Source: Methyloversatilis discipulorum (GTDB taxonomy: Bacteria; Pseudomonadota; Gammaproteobacteria; Burkholderiales; Rhodocyclaceae). Taken from it: 64,000 nt of DNA. The number at the start of each line of letters is the position of its first letter. The stretch's first letter is position 1. Of this stretch, positions 1-9,793 are shown one piece after another. The notes under the pieces are model-generated. The model did no database searches, had not been told where the DNA came from, and saw only the letters and a program-made list of their open reading frames with translations. The translations under genes and the position numbers were made by a program. Where the stretch lies: the NCBI RefSeq assembly GCF_000385375.1, contig NZ_ARVV01000001.1:3658001-3722000 (forward strand). The letters run 5' to 3'.

Positions 1-2
1 AC

Positions 3-626
3 GACTGGTGGCGCCCGCACAAGCTCGCGCAGCAGGTTGCACTGCTCGACGCGGAACCCGACATCGGCTTCTGCTCGCACGCTACCGAACTGCAGTCGCC
101 GGAGGGCGTCAAGGTCGGCGAATGGGACGGCCCGCCGGATGCCGGGAACCTCGTGGCACGCATACTCGGCGGTCACTCGGCGGTGGCCGGCGGCGCGTCG
201 TCGGTAATGGTCAGGCGCGCGCTCCTCGAGCGCACCGGCGGCTTCGACGCCCGTCTGCGCGGCGCCGAAGACACCGATCAGTGGGTGCGCCTCGCCGCCG
301 CCGGCCGCTACGCCTGCCTGCCCGATCTGCAGGTCGTGGTGACGCGCAATCCCGGCAGCGTCAGCCGCAACCGCGAGGCGATGCGCCGCGGCGCCCTCGA
401 CTGCCTGGACAAGAACCGCGCGCTGCTGCCTGTGGCGCAGCAGTCCGCCTTCTGGCGCAGCTGCCGTGCCAGCGTGCTGGCCGACTATGCCAAGTGGCGC
501 TACCGCGACGGCGAGCGCGCGGCCGCGCTGCGCGATCTCGCACAGGCCTTCGCACTGGCACCGCTGGCGCGCGGCCGTCTCATCCTGTCACTGGCGCTGG
601 CCATGCTGACCGGCCGCCCGATCTGA
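3..626 (+). CDS. Glycosyltransferase family 2, C-terminal part (5' end outside window)
   Basis: The open frame enters from the left edge, so the start codon and the N-terminal donor-binding half are missing. The visible 207 residues open with a WWRPHKLAQQV-like stretch, which in GT2 enzymes follows the catalytic Asp motifs, and continue with a GGFDARLRGAEDTDQW segment typical of the GT2 acceptor region. It probably transfers a sugar to a lipid-linked polysaccharide intermediate at the cytoplasmic membrane. It lies 7 bp upstream of a second GT2 gene on the same strand. Family is fairly sure; substrate is unknown. Confidence 0.8.
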   Translation, partial: DWWRPHKLAQQVALLDAEPDIGFCSHATELQSPEGVKVGEWDGPPDAGNLVARILGGHSAVAGGASSVMVRRALLERTGGFDARLRGAEDTDQWVRLAAAGRYACLPDLQVVVTRNPGSVSRNREAMRRGALDCLDKNRALLPVAQQSAFWRSCRASVLADYAKWRYRDGERAAALRDLAQAFALAPLARGRLILSLALAMLTGRPI

Positions 627-633
627 CGCTGCC

Positions 634-1485
634 ATGCTGAGCGTCGTCATCCCGGCGCACAACGCGGCCCGCTGGATCGCCGATGCGGTCGCCAGCGTGC
701 AGGCCCAGCCGCTGTCGTCCGCACCCGACATCATCGTCGTCGCCAACCACTGCAGCGACAACACCTCGGACATCGCCCGCGCGGCCGGTGCCCGCGTCAT
801 CGACAGCCCGGCGCCCGGACCCGCCGCCGCACGCAATGCCGGCGTAGCCGCGGGCAGCGGCGAGTTCGTCGCCTTCCTCGACGCCGACGACCTGTGGCCG
901 GCCGACAGCCTGCCAGCGCGACTCGCGCTGCTGGAAGCGACGCCCGATGCGGCGATGGTGTTCGGCGACTGCCGCCAGTTCGACGACGCCGGCGACGGCA
1001 CGACTCGGCCACACGCACGGACGCTGTTCGAGCAGGGCGGTCTGGACACCAATTTCTTTGGCGACGCGGCGCGGGTGATCGATCCGCTCGACAAGCTGCT
1101 CGACGCCGACTTCGTCACTACCGGCAGCGTCGTGATGCGACGCCACGCCTTCGAGGCGCTCGGCGGTTTCGACAGCTCGCTCGCGCTGGTCGAGGATCTC
1201 GACCTGTGGCTGCGCTGCGCCGCACGTTTCCCGCTGCTGTGGCATCCGGGCCTGGCGCTGCTGCGCCGCCGTCATGACAGCAATCTGTCGCGCGACACCA
1301 CGGCGATGCAGTATGCCTATATCGACGTGCTTGGCCGCCTCGCGCAATGGCCGCAGGCACAGCATCTCAAGGCGCGCATCGATGCGCTGCGCCGGCGCGA
1401 ACTGCGCTCGCTGGCGCGACAATCCCTGTCCGCCGGTCACCCGCTGAGCGCGCTGCGTCAGTGGCTCAGGGCGGTATCGACATGA
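634..1485 (+). CDS. Glycosyltransferase family 2
   Basis: The 283-residue protein begins MLSVVIPAHN, the usual GT2 first beta strand. It has the nucleotide-binding NHCSDNT segment and a DXD-like LDADD motif near residue 88. A GGFDSSLALVEDLDLWLR segment matches the GT2 acceptor and general-base region. No membrane segments are evident, so it should act at the cytoplasmic face on lipid-linked sugar. Its stop overlaps the next start as ATGA, which indicates coupling. Donor and acceptor cannot be deduced. Confidence 0.88.
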   Translation: MLSVVIPAHNAARWIADAVASVQAQPLSSAPDIIVVANHCSDNTSDIARAAGARVIDSPAPGPAAARNAGVAAGSGEFVAFLDADDLWPADSLPARLALLEATPDAAMVFGDCRQFDDAGDGTTRPHARTLFEQGGLDTNFFGDAARVIDPLDKLLDADFVTTGSVVMRRHAFEALGGFDSSLALVEDLDLWLRCAARFPLLWHPGLALLRRRHDSNLSRDTTAMQYAYIDVLGRLAQWPQAQHLKARIDALRRRELRSLARQSLSAGHPLSALRQWLRAVST

Positions 1486-3107
1486 ACGCGACGGCGCACG
1501 GACGTTTCGATCCGCGCAGCGGCCAACTGACGCTGTCGCCGGAATGGTCCCGGCCGTCTGCGGCAGCGGCGGATCTGCATCTCGCCGGCGAACTGTTCCG
1601 CGGCCAGACGCTGAACGACCCGCTGCGTGACGGCGTCGCGCCGGACGCCGACGGCCGTTACGCGCTGGTCGCCTGCGACAGCGCACAACGTCGCCTGCTG
1701 CTGGCGCGCGACCCGGCCGGCTCGGTGTCACTGTTCTGGCACCGCGACGCGCAGGGCTGCCTGCATTTCGCCACCGGTCTCGACACCCTGCTCGCCCGGT
1801 TGCCGACCCGGCCCGGCATGTCGCCGCGCGGACTCGACGAGTTCCTGCGCTTTCTCGACATCGCTGCGCCGAACACGATTCATGACGGCGTCTATGCGCT
1901 CGAAGCGGGTGCGGCGCTGTTGTTCGACAGCGACGGCGTACGCGCGCTGCCGCATGCGACAGCGCCGCCTTTGCCGGCCAGCTACGACGCGGCCTGCGAC
2001 GACATCCACGACCGTCTGCTGGCCGCCATCGCTCGCCGGCTGGACGGCGCGCGCGCGCCGGCCACCTTCCTCAGCGGCGGCGTCGATTCGGCCCTGCTGT
2101 GTGCGCTGGCCCGGCACGGCGGTCACGCGATCGAAGCGTGGTCGGTCGGCTTCGACGACGCAACGCTGGACGAATCCGCCACCGCGGCGCGCATCGCCGA
2201 CCACCTCGGCCTGCGCCACCACGTGCTGCGCCCCGACTTCGACGCACTGGAAGCCGTGTTCGAGCGGGCGCACGCGCAGGCCGAACAGCCCTACTGCGAC
2301 CCCGCCGGCATGCCGACGCGGCTGCTGTACGAGGCATGCGCGCAGCAGTCCGACCGCGCGCTCGACGGCACCGGCGCCGAAGCACTGGCCGGACTGATGC
2401 CGGCGCGCTGGCGACGCATCGCCCACGATCACGTGGCCCGCGTCCCGGCGCCGCTGCGCCGCGCCATCGCCGGCACCGTGCAGGCACTGCCGCTGATCGA
2501 CGGCTACGCGCGGATGTTCCGCTTCGACGTGGCGCAGGACCTGTTCATCCGCTGGAACGGCTTCAACACCGCCGACATCGCCCGCCTGACCGGTCGCGCG
2601 GCTGATCTGTCCGGTACCCGCTTCTACCGCGAGCACGCGGCGCTGGCCGGCAGTTCGCATCTGCAGCGCCTGTCGGTGCTGCAGGGCGAGGCGCAGCCGG
2701 ACGACCGCATCCGTCAGGCCGCGCTGGCGACCGGCTTGCGTGTCGAGCACCCGTTCGGCGCCGCCGACGTCAGCCGCCTGCTGCAAGCGATGCCGGAGGC
2801 GTGGTGCTGGCAGGCAGGACGCGAAAAACGGCTGTTGCGCGACCTGCTGGCGCGGCACGTGCCCGAGGCGATCTGGGATACACCGAAGCGCGGCTTCAAT
2901 ATCGACCTCGTCGCGCTGCTGCGCGGCCACGACCATCGCATGGTGCGACGCCATCTGGGCGACGCGGGCGCCATCGAACGAACCGGCCTCGATCCGGCAG
3001 AAGTGGTCCGCTGGCGCGATCGCTTCATCGCCGGAGACGTAGGCGCCGCCCACCGCGTATGGGGGCTGATCAACCTCGCGGCGTGGCGGGCGCGGCACGA
3101 CAGCTGA
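1482..3107 (+). CDS. Asparagine synthase-like protein without the glutaminase cysteine
   Basis: This 541-residue protein carries the PP-loop ATP-pyrophosphatase signature SGGVDS at residues 198-203, as in class B asparagine synthetases. It begins MNATAHGRFD instead of Met-Cys-Gly, so it lacks the N-terminal Cys nucleophile needed to take ammonia from glutamine. The usual GDGGDE motif is degenerate (LDGTGAEA). I therefore expect amide or peptide-bond chemistry with another amine, or a non-catalytic role. The start at 1482 overlaps the previous stop; a longer in-frame start at 1347 would overlap that gene heavily. Such proteins recur in exosortase polysaccharide loci. Confidence 0.82.
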   Translation: MNATAHGRFDPRSGQLTLSPEWSRPSAAAADLHLAGELFRGQTLNDPLRDGVAPDADGRYALVACDSAQRRLLLARDPAGSVSLFWHRDAQGCLHFATGLDTLLARLPTRPGMSPRGLDEFLRFLDIAAPNTIHDGVYALEAGAALLFDSDGVRALPHATAPPLPASYDAACDDIHDRLLAAIARRLDGARAPATFLSGGVDSALLCALARHGGHAIEAWSVGFDDATLDESATAARIADHLGLRHHVLRPDFDALEAVFERAHAQAEQPYCDPAGMPTRLLYEACAQQSDRALDGTGAEALAGLMPARWRRIAHDHVARVPAPLRRAIAGTVQALPLIDGYARMFRFDVAQDLFIRWNGFNTADIARLTGRAADLSGTRFYREHAALAGSSHLQRLSVLQGEAQPDDRIRQAALATGLRVEHPFGAADVSRLLQAMPEAWCWQAGREKRLLRDLLARHVPEAIWDTPKRGFNIDLVALLRGHDHRMVRRHLGDAGAIERTGLDPAEVVRWRDRFIAGDVGAAHRVWGLINLAAWRARHDS

Positions 3108-3206
3108 CCGGGCGAACACCCTGCAGTGCGGCATCTTCCCTCGTCGCCGGGGCACAGGCTCGGCTACAGTAGGCGCCCATTACGCACCCGACCGCCTCCG
3201 GCCCGC

Positions 3207-4433
3207 ATGAGCCTGCACAGCGCATCGAGCACACCGTCCCAGCAGGACCTCACGCCCGCCAGTCTGGCTGCGGCGCGGCCGCTGCGCGTGCTCATGTACT
3301 CGACCTATTTCCCGCCCGAGTTCAGCGGCGCGGCGCAGCAGGCGCTGATGCTGGCGCGGCAGTTGCGGAGGATCGGCCATCATGTCGAATTCGTGACGGT
3401 ACGCTGGCGCGACCTGCCCGAGCACGACACGGTGGATGGCTTCCCGGTCACCCGCCTGTATGCCGGGCGCGGCGTGAAGCATCGCGAACTGCGGCTGTGG
3501 GCCAATCTGTGCGCCTATGTATGGCGCCGCCGCCACGAGTTCGACGTGCTGCACAGCCATGGCGCCTATTACACGAACGCCATCGTCGGTCCGCTGGCGC
3601 GTGCCGCCGGTCTGAAGTCCATCGTCAAGGCCAGTCTGGCCAACGACGATCTGCACGACATCGGCCGCACGCTGAGCGGTCGGCTGCACCGAGCGCTGCT
3701 GCGGCAGGTCGACGCCTGCGTCGCGATCAGCCGCGATCTGGTACGCGAATTCAACGACTGCGGACTGCCGGCCGAGCGCATTCACTATCTGCCGAACGGC
3801 GTCGACACCGCACTCTTTCACCCGGCCGACGCCGACGCCCGCACGGCGCTGCGCAGTGAGCTCGGGCTGCCGGCCGACGTGCCGGTGGCGCTGTACGCCG
3901 GTGTGATGGACGCGCGCAAGAACATCGAATGGCTGGCCACGCAGTGGGTGCAGCAGGACGCCTTCGGCACTGGCGCGCTGCTGGTCGCCGTCGGCCCGCA
4001 GAGCCGTGAGGACCCGAACGGCGAACTGATCGCCCGCCTCAACGCACTCGGCAGGCAGGCACCACAGCGTTTCATGCTGCGGCCGCGCAGTGCCGACGTC
4101 GAGCGCTATCTGCGCGCCGCCGACCTGCTGGTGCTGCCGTCGCATCGCGAAGGCCTGCCCAACGTGGTACTGGAAGCGATGGCCAGCGGCCTGCCCTGCG
4201 TCGCGGCCGACGTGAGCGGCACCCGCGATCTGGTGCAGCATGGCCGCACCGGTTACACCTATTCGCCGGATGATCCGCAGGCGCTGGCGCTGGCCGTCTG
4301 CAGCGGCCTGTCACCGGCCGGCCGCGCCTTGGGCGAGAACGGCCGGCGCATCGCCGAAGAGCAGTTCTCGCTTAACAGCGTCGCACAGGGATACAGCCGG
4401 CTGTATGACCGCCTGGTTGGAGCACAACGATGA
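3207..4433 (+). CDS. Glycosyltransferase family 4
   Basis: The 408-residue GT-B protein has an N-terminal MYSTYFPPEFSGAAQQ segment (the GT4 glycine-rich acceptor loop) and a C-terminal donor domain with HREGLPNVVLEAMASGLPC, containing the GT4 E-x7-E nucleotide-sugar motif. The chosen ATG at 3207 removes 27 low-complexity residues of the longer frame and sits in a normal position before the conserved core. It belongs to the plus-strand group of transferases and asparagine-synthase-like genes that runs towards the main exosortase operon. The sugar is unknown. Confidence 0.85.
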   Translation: MSLHSASSTPSQQDLTPASLAAARPLRVLMYSTYFPPEFSGAAQQALMLARQLRRIGHHVEFVTVRWRDLPEHDTVDGFPVTRLYAGRGVKHRELRLWANLCAYVWRRRHEFDVLHSHGAYYTNAIVGPLARAAGLKSIVKASLANDDLHDIGRTLSGRLHRALLRQVDACVAISRDLVREFNDCGLPAERIHYLPNGVDTALFHPADADARTALRSELGLPADVPVALYAGVMDARKNIEWLATQWVQQDAFGTGALLVAVGPQSREDPNGELIARLNALGRQAPQRFMLRPRSADVERYLRAADLLVLPSHREGLPNVVLEAMASGLPCVAADVSGTRDLVQHGRTGYTYSPDDPQALALAVCSGLSPAGRALGENGRRIAEEQFSLNSVAQGYSRLYDRLVGAQR

Positions 4434-4488
4434 AGACGTACCGCGCAAACGGCACCGGCGAGTGCGTCCGCACTGAAAAGGAAGAACG

Positions 4489-6357
4489 ATGAGCAAGATC
4501 TGCGGCTGGCTTGACGGCCCGAATCCGCCCAATGCACCGCTCGACGATCGCACCGGGCTGATCGGCAGCATGGCCGAGCGGCTGGGTGGTCTGTCCGATG
4601 CCGGCGTGCAGTTCCGTCTCGGCGGCCGCGCCGCGGTGGCGGTGCGCGCCCGTCCCGGCGATACGGAAGTGTGCAAGGACGGCGACCTGCTGCTGGCGCT
4701 GGCCGGCAAGCCGTCGTGGGCGGACGCCGACCTCGCCGCGCGCGCCGCGCACACTGGCATGGCGCAGTCCCTGCTGCAGGCCTGGCGCGAGCGCGGCCCG
4801 GCATTGCTCGAATCGCTGCACGGACGCTTCTCGCTCGCGCTGGTCGACGGCGCGCGGCACGAAGCATTGCTCGCCATCGATCGCGTCGGCGCGCAGGAGC
4901 TGTGCTACGCGCTGCGCGGCAGCACGCTGGTGTTCGGTGCAACGACCGACGCGGTGACGGCGCACCCGGCGGTGCGCCCGGCGATCGATCCGCAGTCGCT
5001 GTACGACTACCTCTACTGCCACATGGTGCCAGCACCGGCCACCATCTACCGCGACGTATTCAAGCTGCTGCCGGCGCAATACGTGCATCTGCGCGACGGC
5101 GCTCTGCGCACCGGCTTCTACTGGAGCATGCCCTACGCCGACGACACGCCCGACGACTACGCCCGCTACGCGGCGCAGTTCCGCGAACTGCTCGAAGCGT
5201 CGGTGCGCGACGCGACCACCCGCGACAGCGTCGGCGCCTTTCTCAGCGGCGGCACCGACAGTTCGACCGTCGCCGGCATGATGGCCCGTGTTGCCGGTCG
5301 AGGCCCAGACACCTATTCCATTGGCTTCGACGCCGACGGCTTCGACGAGATGGAATTTGCGCGCATCGCCGCCGGTCATTTCGGCTGCACCGCCCACGAG
5401 TACTACGTCACCCCGGCCGACGTTGCCGAAGCGATCCCGAAGATCGCCGCCATCTACGACGAACCCTTCGGCAACGCTTCGGCGGTGCCGACCTATTTCT
5501 GCGCCCGCATGGCGCGCGCCGACGGCCGCACGCTGATGCTGGCCGGCGACGGTGGCGACGAGATCTTCGGTGGCAATGCGCGCTATGCAGATCAGGAAGT
5601 GTTCGAGCGCTACGGCCGTGTGCCGGCGCCGCTGCGCGCGCTGCTGAATGGCGTGCTCGGCCATCTGCCCGACGCACTGGCGGTCGGCGTGCTGCGCAAG
5701 GGTCGCAACTACGTGCAGCGCGCGAGCATTCCGCTGCCGGACCGGATGGAAGTGTTCAACCACGTCGAACGCGAGGGCGCATCGCGCATCCTGCCCGAGC
5801 GGCTGCTGCGCGGCATCGACCCGGATCACCCGCGCGCGATCGCGCGCGAGGTATACGGCCGCACGCGCTCGCAGGCGATGGTCAACCGCATGATGCATCT
5901 GGACCTGAAGCAGACGCTGGCCGACAGCGATCTGCGCAAGGTGTCGCGCATGTGCGAACTGGCCGACATCGAGGTGCATTACCCGCTGCTCGACGAGCGG
6001 CTGCTGGACTTCTCGGCCATGCTGCCGGCCGACTACAAGGTGCGCAATGGCCAGCTGCGCTGGTTCTTCAAGGACGCACTGAAGGACTTCCTGCCGCAGG
6101 CGACGATCACCAAATCCAAGCACGGCTTCGGTCTGCCCTTCGGCCTGTGGATGCAGCAGGACCCGCAGCTCAGCCGCATGGCACACGACGCGCTGGACGC
6201 GCTGGCGCAGCGCGGCGTCGTGCAGCCCGCCTTCGTCAAGCATCTGCTGGAGCGCCACCGCAGCGAACACGCCTCCTACTATGGCGTGATGATCTGGGTG
6301 CTGATGATGCTCGAACACTGGCTGGCCGCGCATCCGAATGCGCGACTGGACGGGTGA
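4489..6357 (+). CDS. Asparagine synthase-related protein (amidotransferase-like)
   Basis: The 622-residue protein has both asparagine synthetase B halves. The synthetase half is intact, with SGGTDS at 253-258 and GDGGDE at 353-358. The N-terminus reads MSKICGW, so Cys is residue 5 rather than residue 2 and cannot become the N-terminal nucleophile by simple Met removal. It may use free ammonia or another amine, or have lost glutaminase activity. An AGGAAGA-like Shine-Dalgarno sequence precedes the ATG. Asparagine-synthase homologues are linked to floc formation in Zoogloea-type exopolysaccharide loci; the exact reaction here is inferred. Confidence 0.85.
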   Translation: MSKICGWLDGPNPPNAPLDDRTGLIGSMAERLGGLSDAGVQFRLGGRAAVAVRARPGDTEVCKDGDLLLALAGKPSWADADLAARAAHTGMAQSLLQAWRERGPALLESLHGRFSLALVDGARHEALLAIDRVGAQELCYALRGSTLVFGATTDAVTAHPAVRPAIDPQSLYDYLYCHMVPAPATIYRDVFKLLPAQYVHLRDGALRTGFYWSMPYADDTPDDYARYAAQFRELLEASVRDATTRDSVGAFLSGGTDSSTVAGMMARVAGRGPDTYSIGFDADGFDEMEFARIAAGHFGCTAHEYYVTPADVAEAIPKIAAIYDEPFGNASAVPTYFCARMARADGRTLMLAGDGGDEIFGGNARYADQEVFERYGRVPAPLRALLNGVLGHLPDALAVGVLRKGRNYVQRASIPLPDRMEVFNHVEREGASRILPERLLRGIDPDHPRAIAREVYGRTRSQAMVNRMMHLDLKQTLADSDLRKVSRMCELADIEVHYPLLDERLLDFSAMLPADYKVRNGQLRWFFKDALKDFLPQATITKSKHGFGLPFGLWMQQDPQLSRMAHDALDALAQRGVVQPAFVKHLLERHRSEHASYYGVMIWVLMMLEHWLAAHPNARLDG

Positions 6358-6361
6358 GGCG

Positions 6362-7528
6362 ATGAACACGCCCGACGCACGATTCCTGGTCATCACCGAA
6401 CTGTTCCAGCCCACCAAGGGCGGGACGGCGGTGTGGTTCGACGAGGTGTACCGCCGCATGGGCGGCGCCGGCACGCACATCCTGACCGCCGACGTGCCGG
6501 GTGCGGAAGAGCACGACCGCGCCAGCCCGAACACCATCCATCGTCTCGGGCTCAAGCGCTATCCGTGGCTGAGGCCGGAATCCCTTCCGGTCTATCTGGA
6601 GTTCTTCCTGAAGACGCTGAGCGTGGGCTGGCGTCATCCGGTCACCCAGATCCACGCTGGCCGCGTGCTGCCCGAAGGTCTGGTCGCCGTGCGCGCAGGC
6701 AGATTTCTGCGTCTGCCGGTCGTCATCTACGCGCACGGCGAGGAAATCACCACCTGGCGCCAGCCGCGTCGGGTCAAGGCGATGCGCGAGGCGTATTGCG
6801 GCGCGCAGCTGGTAATCGCCAACAGCGAATTCACCCGCGGTCTTCTGCTCGACATGGGCGTGCAGCCTGAACGTGTGGTCATCATCAATCCGGGTGTGGA
6901 CACCGAGCGCTTCCGCCCGGGGCTGGATGGCTCGAAGCTGCGCGCCTCGCTCGGCCTGAAGCCGGAAGCCAAACTCATCCTGTCGGTCGGCCGGCTGTCG
7001 CGGCGCAAGGGTTTCGACTACGTGATGCAGTCGGTGCCGGAACTGGTGCGCCGCGGGCTGGACGTGCATCACGCGGTGATCGGCAAGGGCGAGGACGCCG
7101 AGTATCTTGCCGGCATCCGCGCCGCGTCGGAAATGCCGGAACGCATCCACCTGCTCGGCGGCGTCAGCGCCGACGATCTGCCGCTGTGGTACGCGGCAAG
7201 CGATCTGTTCGCGATGCCCAACCGCGACATCGGTGCCGACACCGAAGGTTTCGGCATGGTCTATATCGAGGCGGCGGCCTGCGGCCGGACCTCGCTGACC
7301 GGCATGGCCGGCGGCACCGGCTCGGCCGTGCTCGACGGCGAAACCGGCCTGCGCTGCGACGGCAATTCACTGCCCGCGGTGACTGAAGCGCTGTTCACGC
7401 TGCTCGACCCGGCAACCGGCTTCGGTGCGGCCTGCGCCGCCCGTGCCGAAACGCGGGCACATCGGGATTTCTCTTGGGCGGCGGTGATGCGGCAGACGGT
7501 GGAACACACACGCGACCTGAAACGCTGA
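6362..7528 (+). CDS. Glycosyltransferase family 4
   Basis: This 388-residue GT-B enzyme starts MNTPDARFLVITELFQPTKGGTA. Its donor domain contains the SVGRLSRRKG strand and the EGFGMVYIEAAACG E-x7-E motif of GT4. The gene starts 4 bp after the previous stop, so it is probably translated with the asparagine-synthase-like gene. It is the last plus-strand gene before convergence with the TupA-type gene 14 bp away, and I see no clear terminator in that gap. It likely builds the exopolysaccharide repeat unit; specificity is unknown. Confidence 0.87.
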   Translation: MNTPDARFLVITELFQPTKGGTAVWFDEVYRRMGGAGTHILTADVPGAEEHDRASPNTIHRLGLKRYPWLRPESLPVYLEFFLKTLSVGWRHPVTQIHAGRVLPEGLVAVRAGRFLRLPVVIYAHGEEITTWRQPRRVKAMREAYCGAQLVIANSEFTRGLLLDMGVQPERVVIINPGVDTERFRPGLDGSKLRASLGLKPEAKLILSVGRLSRRKGFDYVMQSVPELVRRGLDVHHAVIGKGEDAEYLAGIRAASEMPERIHLLGGVSADDLPLWYAASDLFAMPNRDIGADTEGFGMVYIEAAACGRTSLTGMAGGTGSAVLDGETGLRCDGNSLPAVTEALFTLLDPATGFGAACAARAETRAHRDFSWAAVMRQTVEHTRDLKR

Positions 7529-7542
7529 TACCGAGCCGCTGA

Positions 7543-8406
7543 TCAGTTCGCCTGTTGCCAGAAGCGCCCGACGGTCAGGTCCCATTCGTCCGGACGGAAG
7601 CGCATGCGACCACCCAGCGGCGTGAAGGTCATTTCGCCGAAATAGACCTGTCCGTGCACGTTGTACAGATCGACGCGGACGAAATCGAAACCTTCGGCGA
7701 GACGGGCGCCGACTTCGAGCAGCCGGTCGAGATTGGCCGGGCGCGGCATGTCGAAGTCCTTCTGGTTGTCGCGGTAGCGGAAGGGCAGCAATGTCCAGTC
7801 GCGATCGTAGAAGGCGTTGATGCCATGCCGGCAGTCGTCGACCTGCACGAGCTGCGGCACGCCGTCAAAACACCACAGCTTGTAATCCAGAGGGCCGTTT
7901 TCCTGACCATCGTCGAGATAGGCCTCGATCACGACGCGCGGCTTGATCTTCGCGTAGTGATACTCGTGGTCGATCCAGTAGTAGTCCTTGCCCAGCCACT
8001 CCGTCAGCCGCGCGATGATTTCATCGCGGTCGAACGCGCCGTCGATCAGGATGTTGCCGCCGGAGCCATTGTTCGTCTTGATGACGCACTTCGGCGGCAG
8101 GCGGTCGAAAGGAATGCGCCGCGGGTCGGTGCCCGACCAGATCAGATCGACCAGATGAGCGTCGCCAACCTTCTCGCGCACATAGTCGCGCACCGCGAAC
8201 TTGTCGCTGAGGCGTGAATAGAGTGCATTGCCGCGCCTGTTCACGACCAGCATGCGCTGCAGCACCTTTTCGGTGAAGCGCTCGACGCGTGCCGGGTCGA
8301 ATGGGCGCCCGTGCACCTTCTGATAGCGCTTCATCAGTTGCGCTTCGCCGATCGCGCGTCTGTTCAGACGTCGGCGCAGGGTGCGCCAGGCCTCCATCAG
8401 ATCCAT
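7543..8406 (-). CDS. TupA-like ATP-grasp family protein
   Basis: This 287-residue protein resembles the ATP-grasp TupA family, named for the teichuronopeptide biosynthesis protein and found in polysaccharide clusters. Supporting segments are PPKCVIKTNNGSGGN (ATP-binding glycine-rich loop), VVIEAYL, and the metal-binding DFVRVDLYN and YFGEMTF stretches. ATP-grasp enzymes activate a carboxylate and couple it to an amine, so it may attach an amino acid or similar group to a sugar acid. The start at 8406 has a GGGAGT ribosome site and drops a short upstream extension. It is the 3'-most gene of the minus-strand operon. Confidence 0.8.
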   Translation of the reverse strand: MDLMEAWRTLRRRLNRRAIGEAQLMKRYQKVHGRPFDPARVERFTEKVLQRMLVVNRRGNALYSRLSDKFAVRDYVREKVGDAHLVDLIWSGTDPRRIPFDRLPPKCVIKTNNGSGGNILIDGAFDRDEIIARLTEWLGKDYYWIDHEYHYAKIKPRVVIEAYLDDGQENGPLDYKLWCFDGVPQLVQVDDCRHGINAFYDRDWTLLPFRYRDNQKDFDMPRPANLDRLLEVGARLAEGFDFVRVDLYNVHGQVYFGEMTFTPLGGRMRFRPDEWDLTVGRFWQQAN

Positions 8407-8422
8407 GCAGGGACTCCCGTTC

Positions 8423-9778
8423 TCAACCCGGAGCACCGGGCTGGGCCGGTTGCGGTTTCGGCTTCCAGGGCCACAGCCGTGGAATGCGGCCGCCGGCGAA
8501 CAGACCGGCCGGCCGCGCGCGAGCCCAGTCGGCGTCGGGCAGGCCCGAGATGCGCCGGCGGATCAGCCAGGTCGTGGCGACGACGATCACGATGAGGGTG
8601 TAGTAGTAATCGAAATAGGCCAGACCGAGGAAGAGGCCGGCGGTCGCGTAGGCGATGAGACTCACCTGGACCATGCGCATCATGTCCGCCACCCAGGCGA
8701 TGTCGGGCATCTTGCGCGCCCGGCGGGCGCTCCAGCCTGCACTGAGCCAGGTGCACAGCCCCAGGGCAAAGAACAGCCCGAGCCCGATGTAACCGTGTTC
8801 GCCCAGCACTTCGAACACGACGCTGTGAACGTCGCGCACGTTCGTCGGATCAGGTGCATACATCGCGAATACCTGTCGCTTCCAGCACTCGAAACCGCCG
8901 CCGAAGATGCGGTCGTTCGCCATGTTGAAGCTGGTCCACCAGGCGTTGACCCGCCCCTGTGCAGACTTGTCCTCCTCGTGCGTCTCGATCGTACCCATGC
9001 GGTCGTACCAGGACTGAGGCATGAAGTTGGCGATCGCGTAGCCGGTCACGGCCAGCAGGATGGCGGTTTGTATCTTCTTGCGACTGTTCAGCCAGATAAA
9101 GACCGTCATCGACGCCATGCCCAGCAGCGCGCCACGCGATTGCGTGCCGATCGCCGCAAAGGCGGTCAGCACCACCCAGGTGGTCAGGAAGGCCTTGAGC
9201 AGCGGATTGGCCGCCCGCGAACGCATGAAGTAGAGCAGCGGCACCGTCATCGCCAGCGCCAGACCGATCTCGTTATTGCCGCCGATGAAGGTGCCTTGCG
9301 GACCCTGCACGCGGAACACGCCGCCGCGCAGGATGGTGAAGATGCCGCCCTTGAAGCCGTAGAAGCCGATGGACGCTGCCGACACCCAGACCAGCGCCTC
9401 GATGCGGTCGAAACTGCGCATCATCATCAGGGCGACGAAAATCATCAGCTGGATCTTCAGCACCTTGTCCAACTGGATCTGCGCATCGGCCGGGTAGATC
9501 GCCTGCGTCGTCGTGATGCACATCCAGATGACGAACATCGCGAGAATGATGCTCTCCCGCGTCCAGATGATCTTCTTGATCTCTTTCGAGAACATCAGCG
9601 ACACCAGCGTGGTCAGCGCCACGATCATCGCGAACGGAAAGCTCAGCGAAAAACCATAGGCCAGCCGGTGCGGGTTCATCAGGCTGAGCCAAGTGAATAC
9701 AAGGATGCCTATCCACGGCGAGCGCAGGATGAAGGGCAGCATGCCGAATACGGCAATGGTGACGACGATGTCACGCAC
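8423..9778 (-). CDS. O-antigen ligase/polymerase-like membrane protein, exosortase A system
   Basis: The 451-residue protein has roughly ten hydrophobic segments and the large periplasmic loop typical of the Wzy/WaaL family. It matches the exosortase A-associated putative O-glycosylation ligase type in its N-terminus (MRDIVVTIAVFGMLPFILR), the LSLMNPHRL segment and the loop with FGGGFECW. It should polymerise repeat units or ligate polysaccharide to an acceptor in the periplasm, possibly to PEP-CTERM proteins, although that target is not proven. Translation begins at GTG. It lies 15 bp after the CapK-like gene. Confidence 0.88.
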   Translation of the reverse strand: MRDIVVTIAVFGMLPFILRSPWIGILVFTWLSLMNPHRLAYGFSLSFPFAMIVALTTLVSLMFSKEIKKIIWTRESIILAMFVIWMCITTTQAIYPADAQIQLDKVLKIQLMIFVALMMMRSFDRIEALVWVSAASIGFYGFKGGIFTILRGGVFRVQGPQGTFIGGNNEIGLALAMTVPLLYFMRSRAANPLLKAFLTTWVVLTAFAAIGTQSRGALLGMASMTVFIWLNSRKKIQTAILLAVTGYAIANFMPQSWYDRMGTIETHEEDKSAQGRVNAWWTSFNMANDRIFGGGFECWKRQVFAMYAPDPTNVRDVHSVVFEVLGEHGYIGLGLFFALGLCTWLSAGWSARRARKMPDIAWVADMMRMVQVSLIAYATAGLFLGLAYFDYYYTLIVIVVATTWLIRRRISGLPDADWARARPAGLFAGGRIPRLWPWKPKPQPAQPGAPG

Positions 9779-9793
9779 GGCGTGCCACCTCGA

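Noticed and set aside
8..640. Long overlapping frames on both strands through most of the window
   Set aside because: They are arginine/alanine-rich shadows caused by high GC content; the frame with recognisable protein motifs was chosen in each case.
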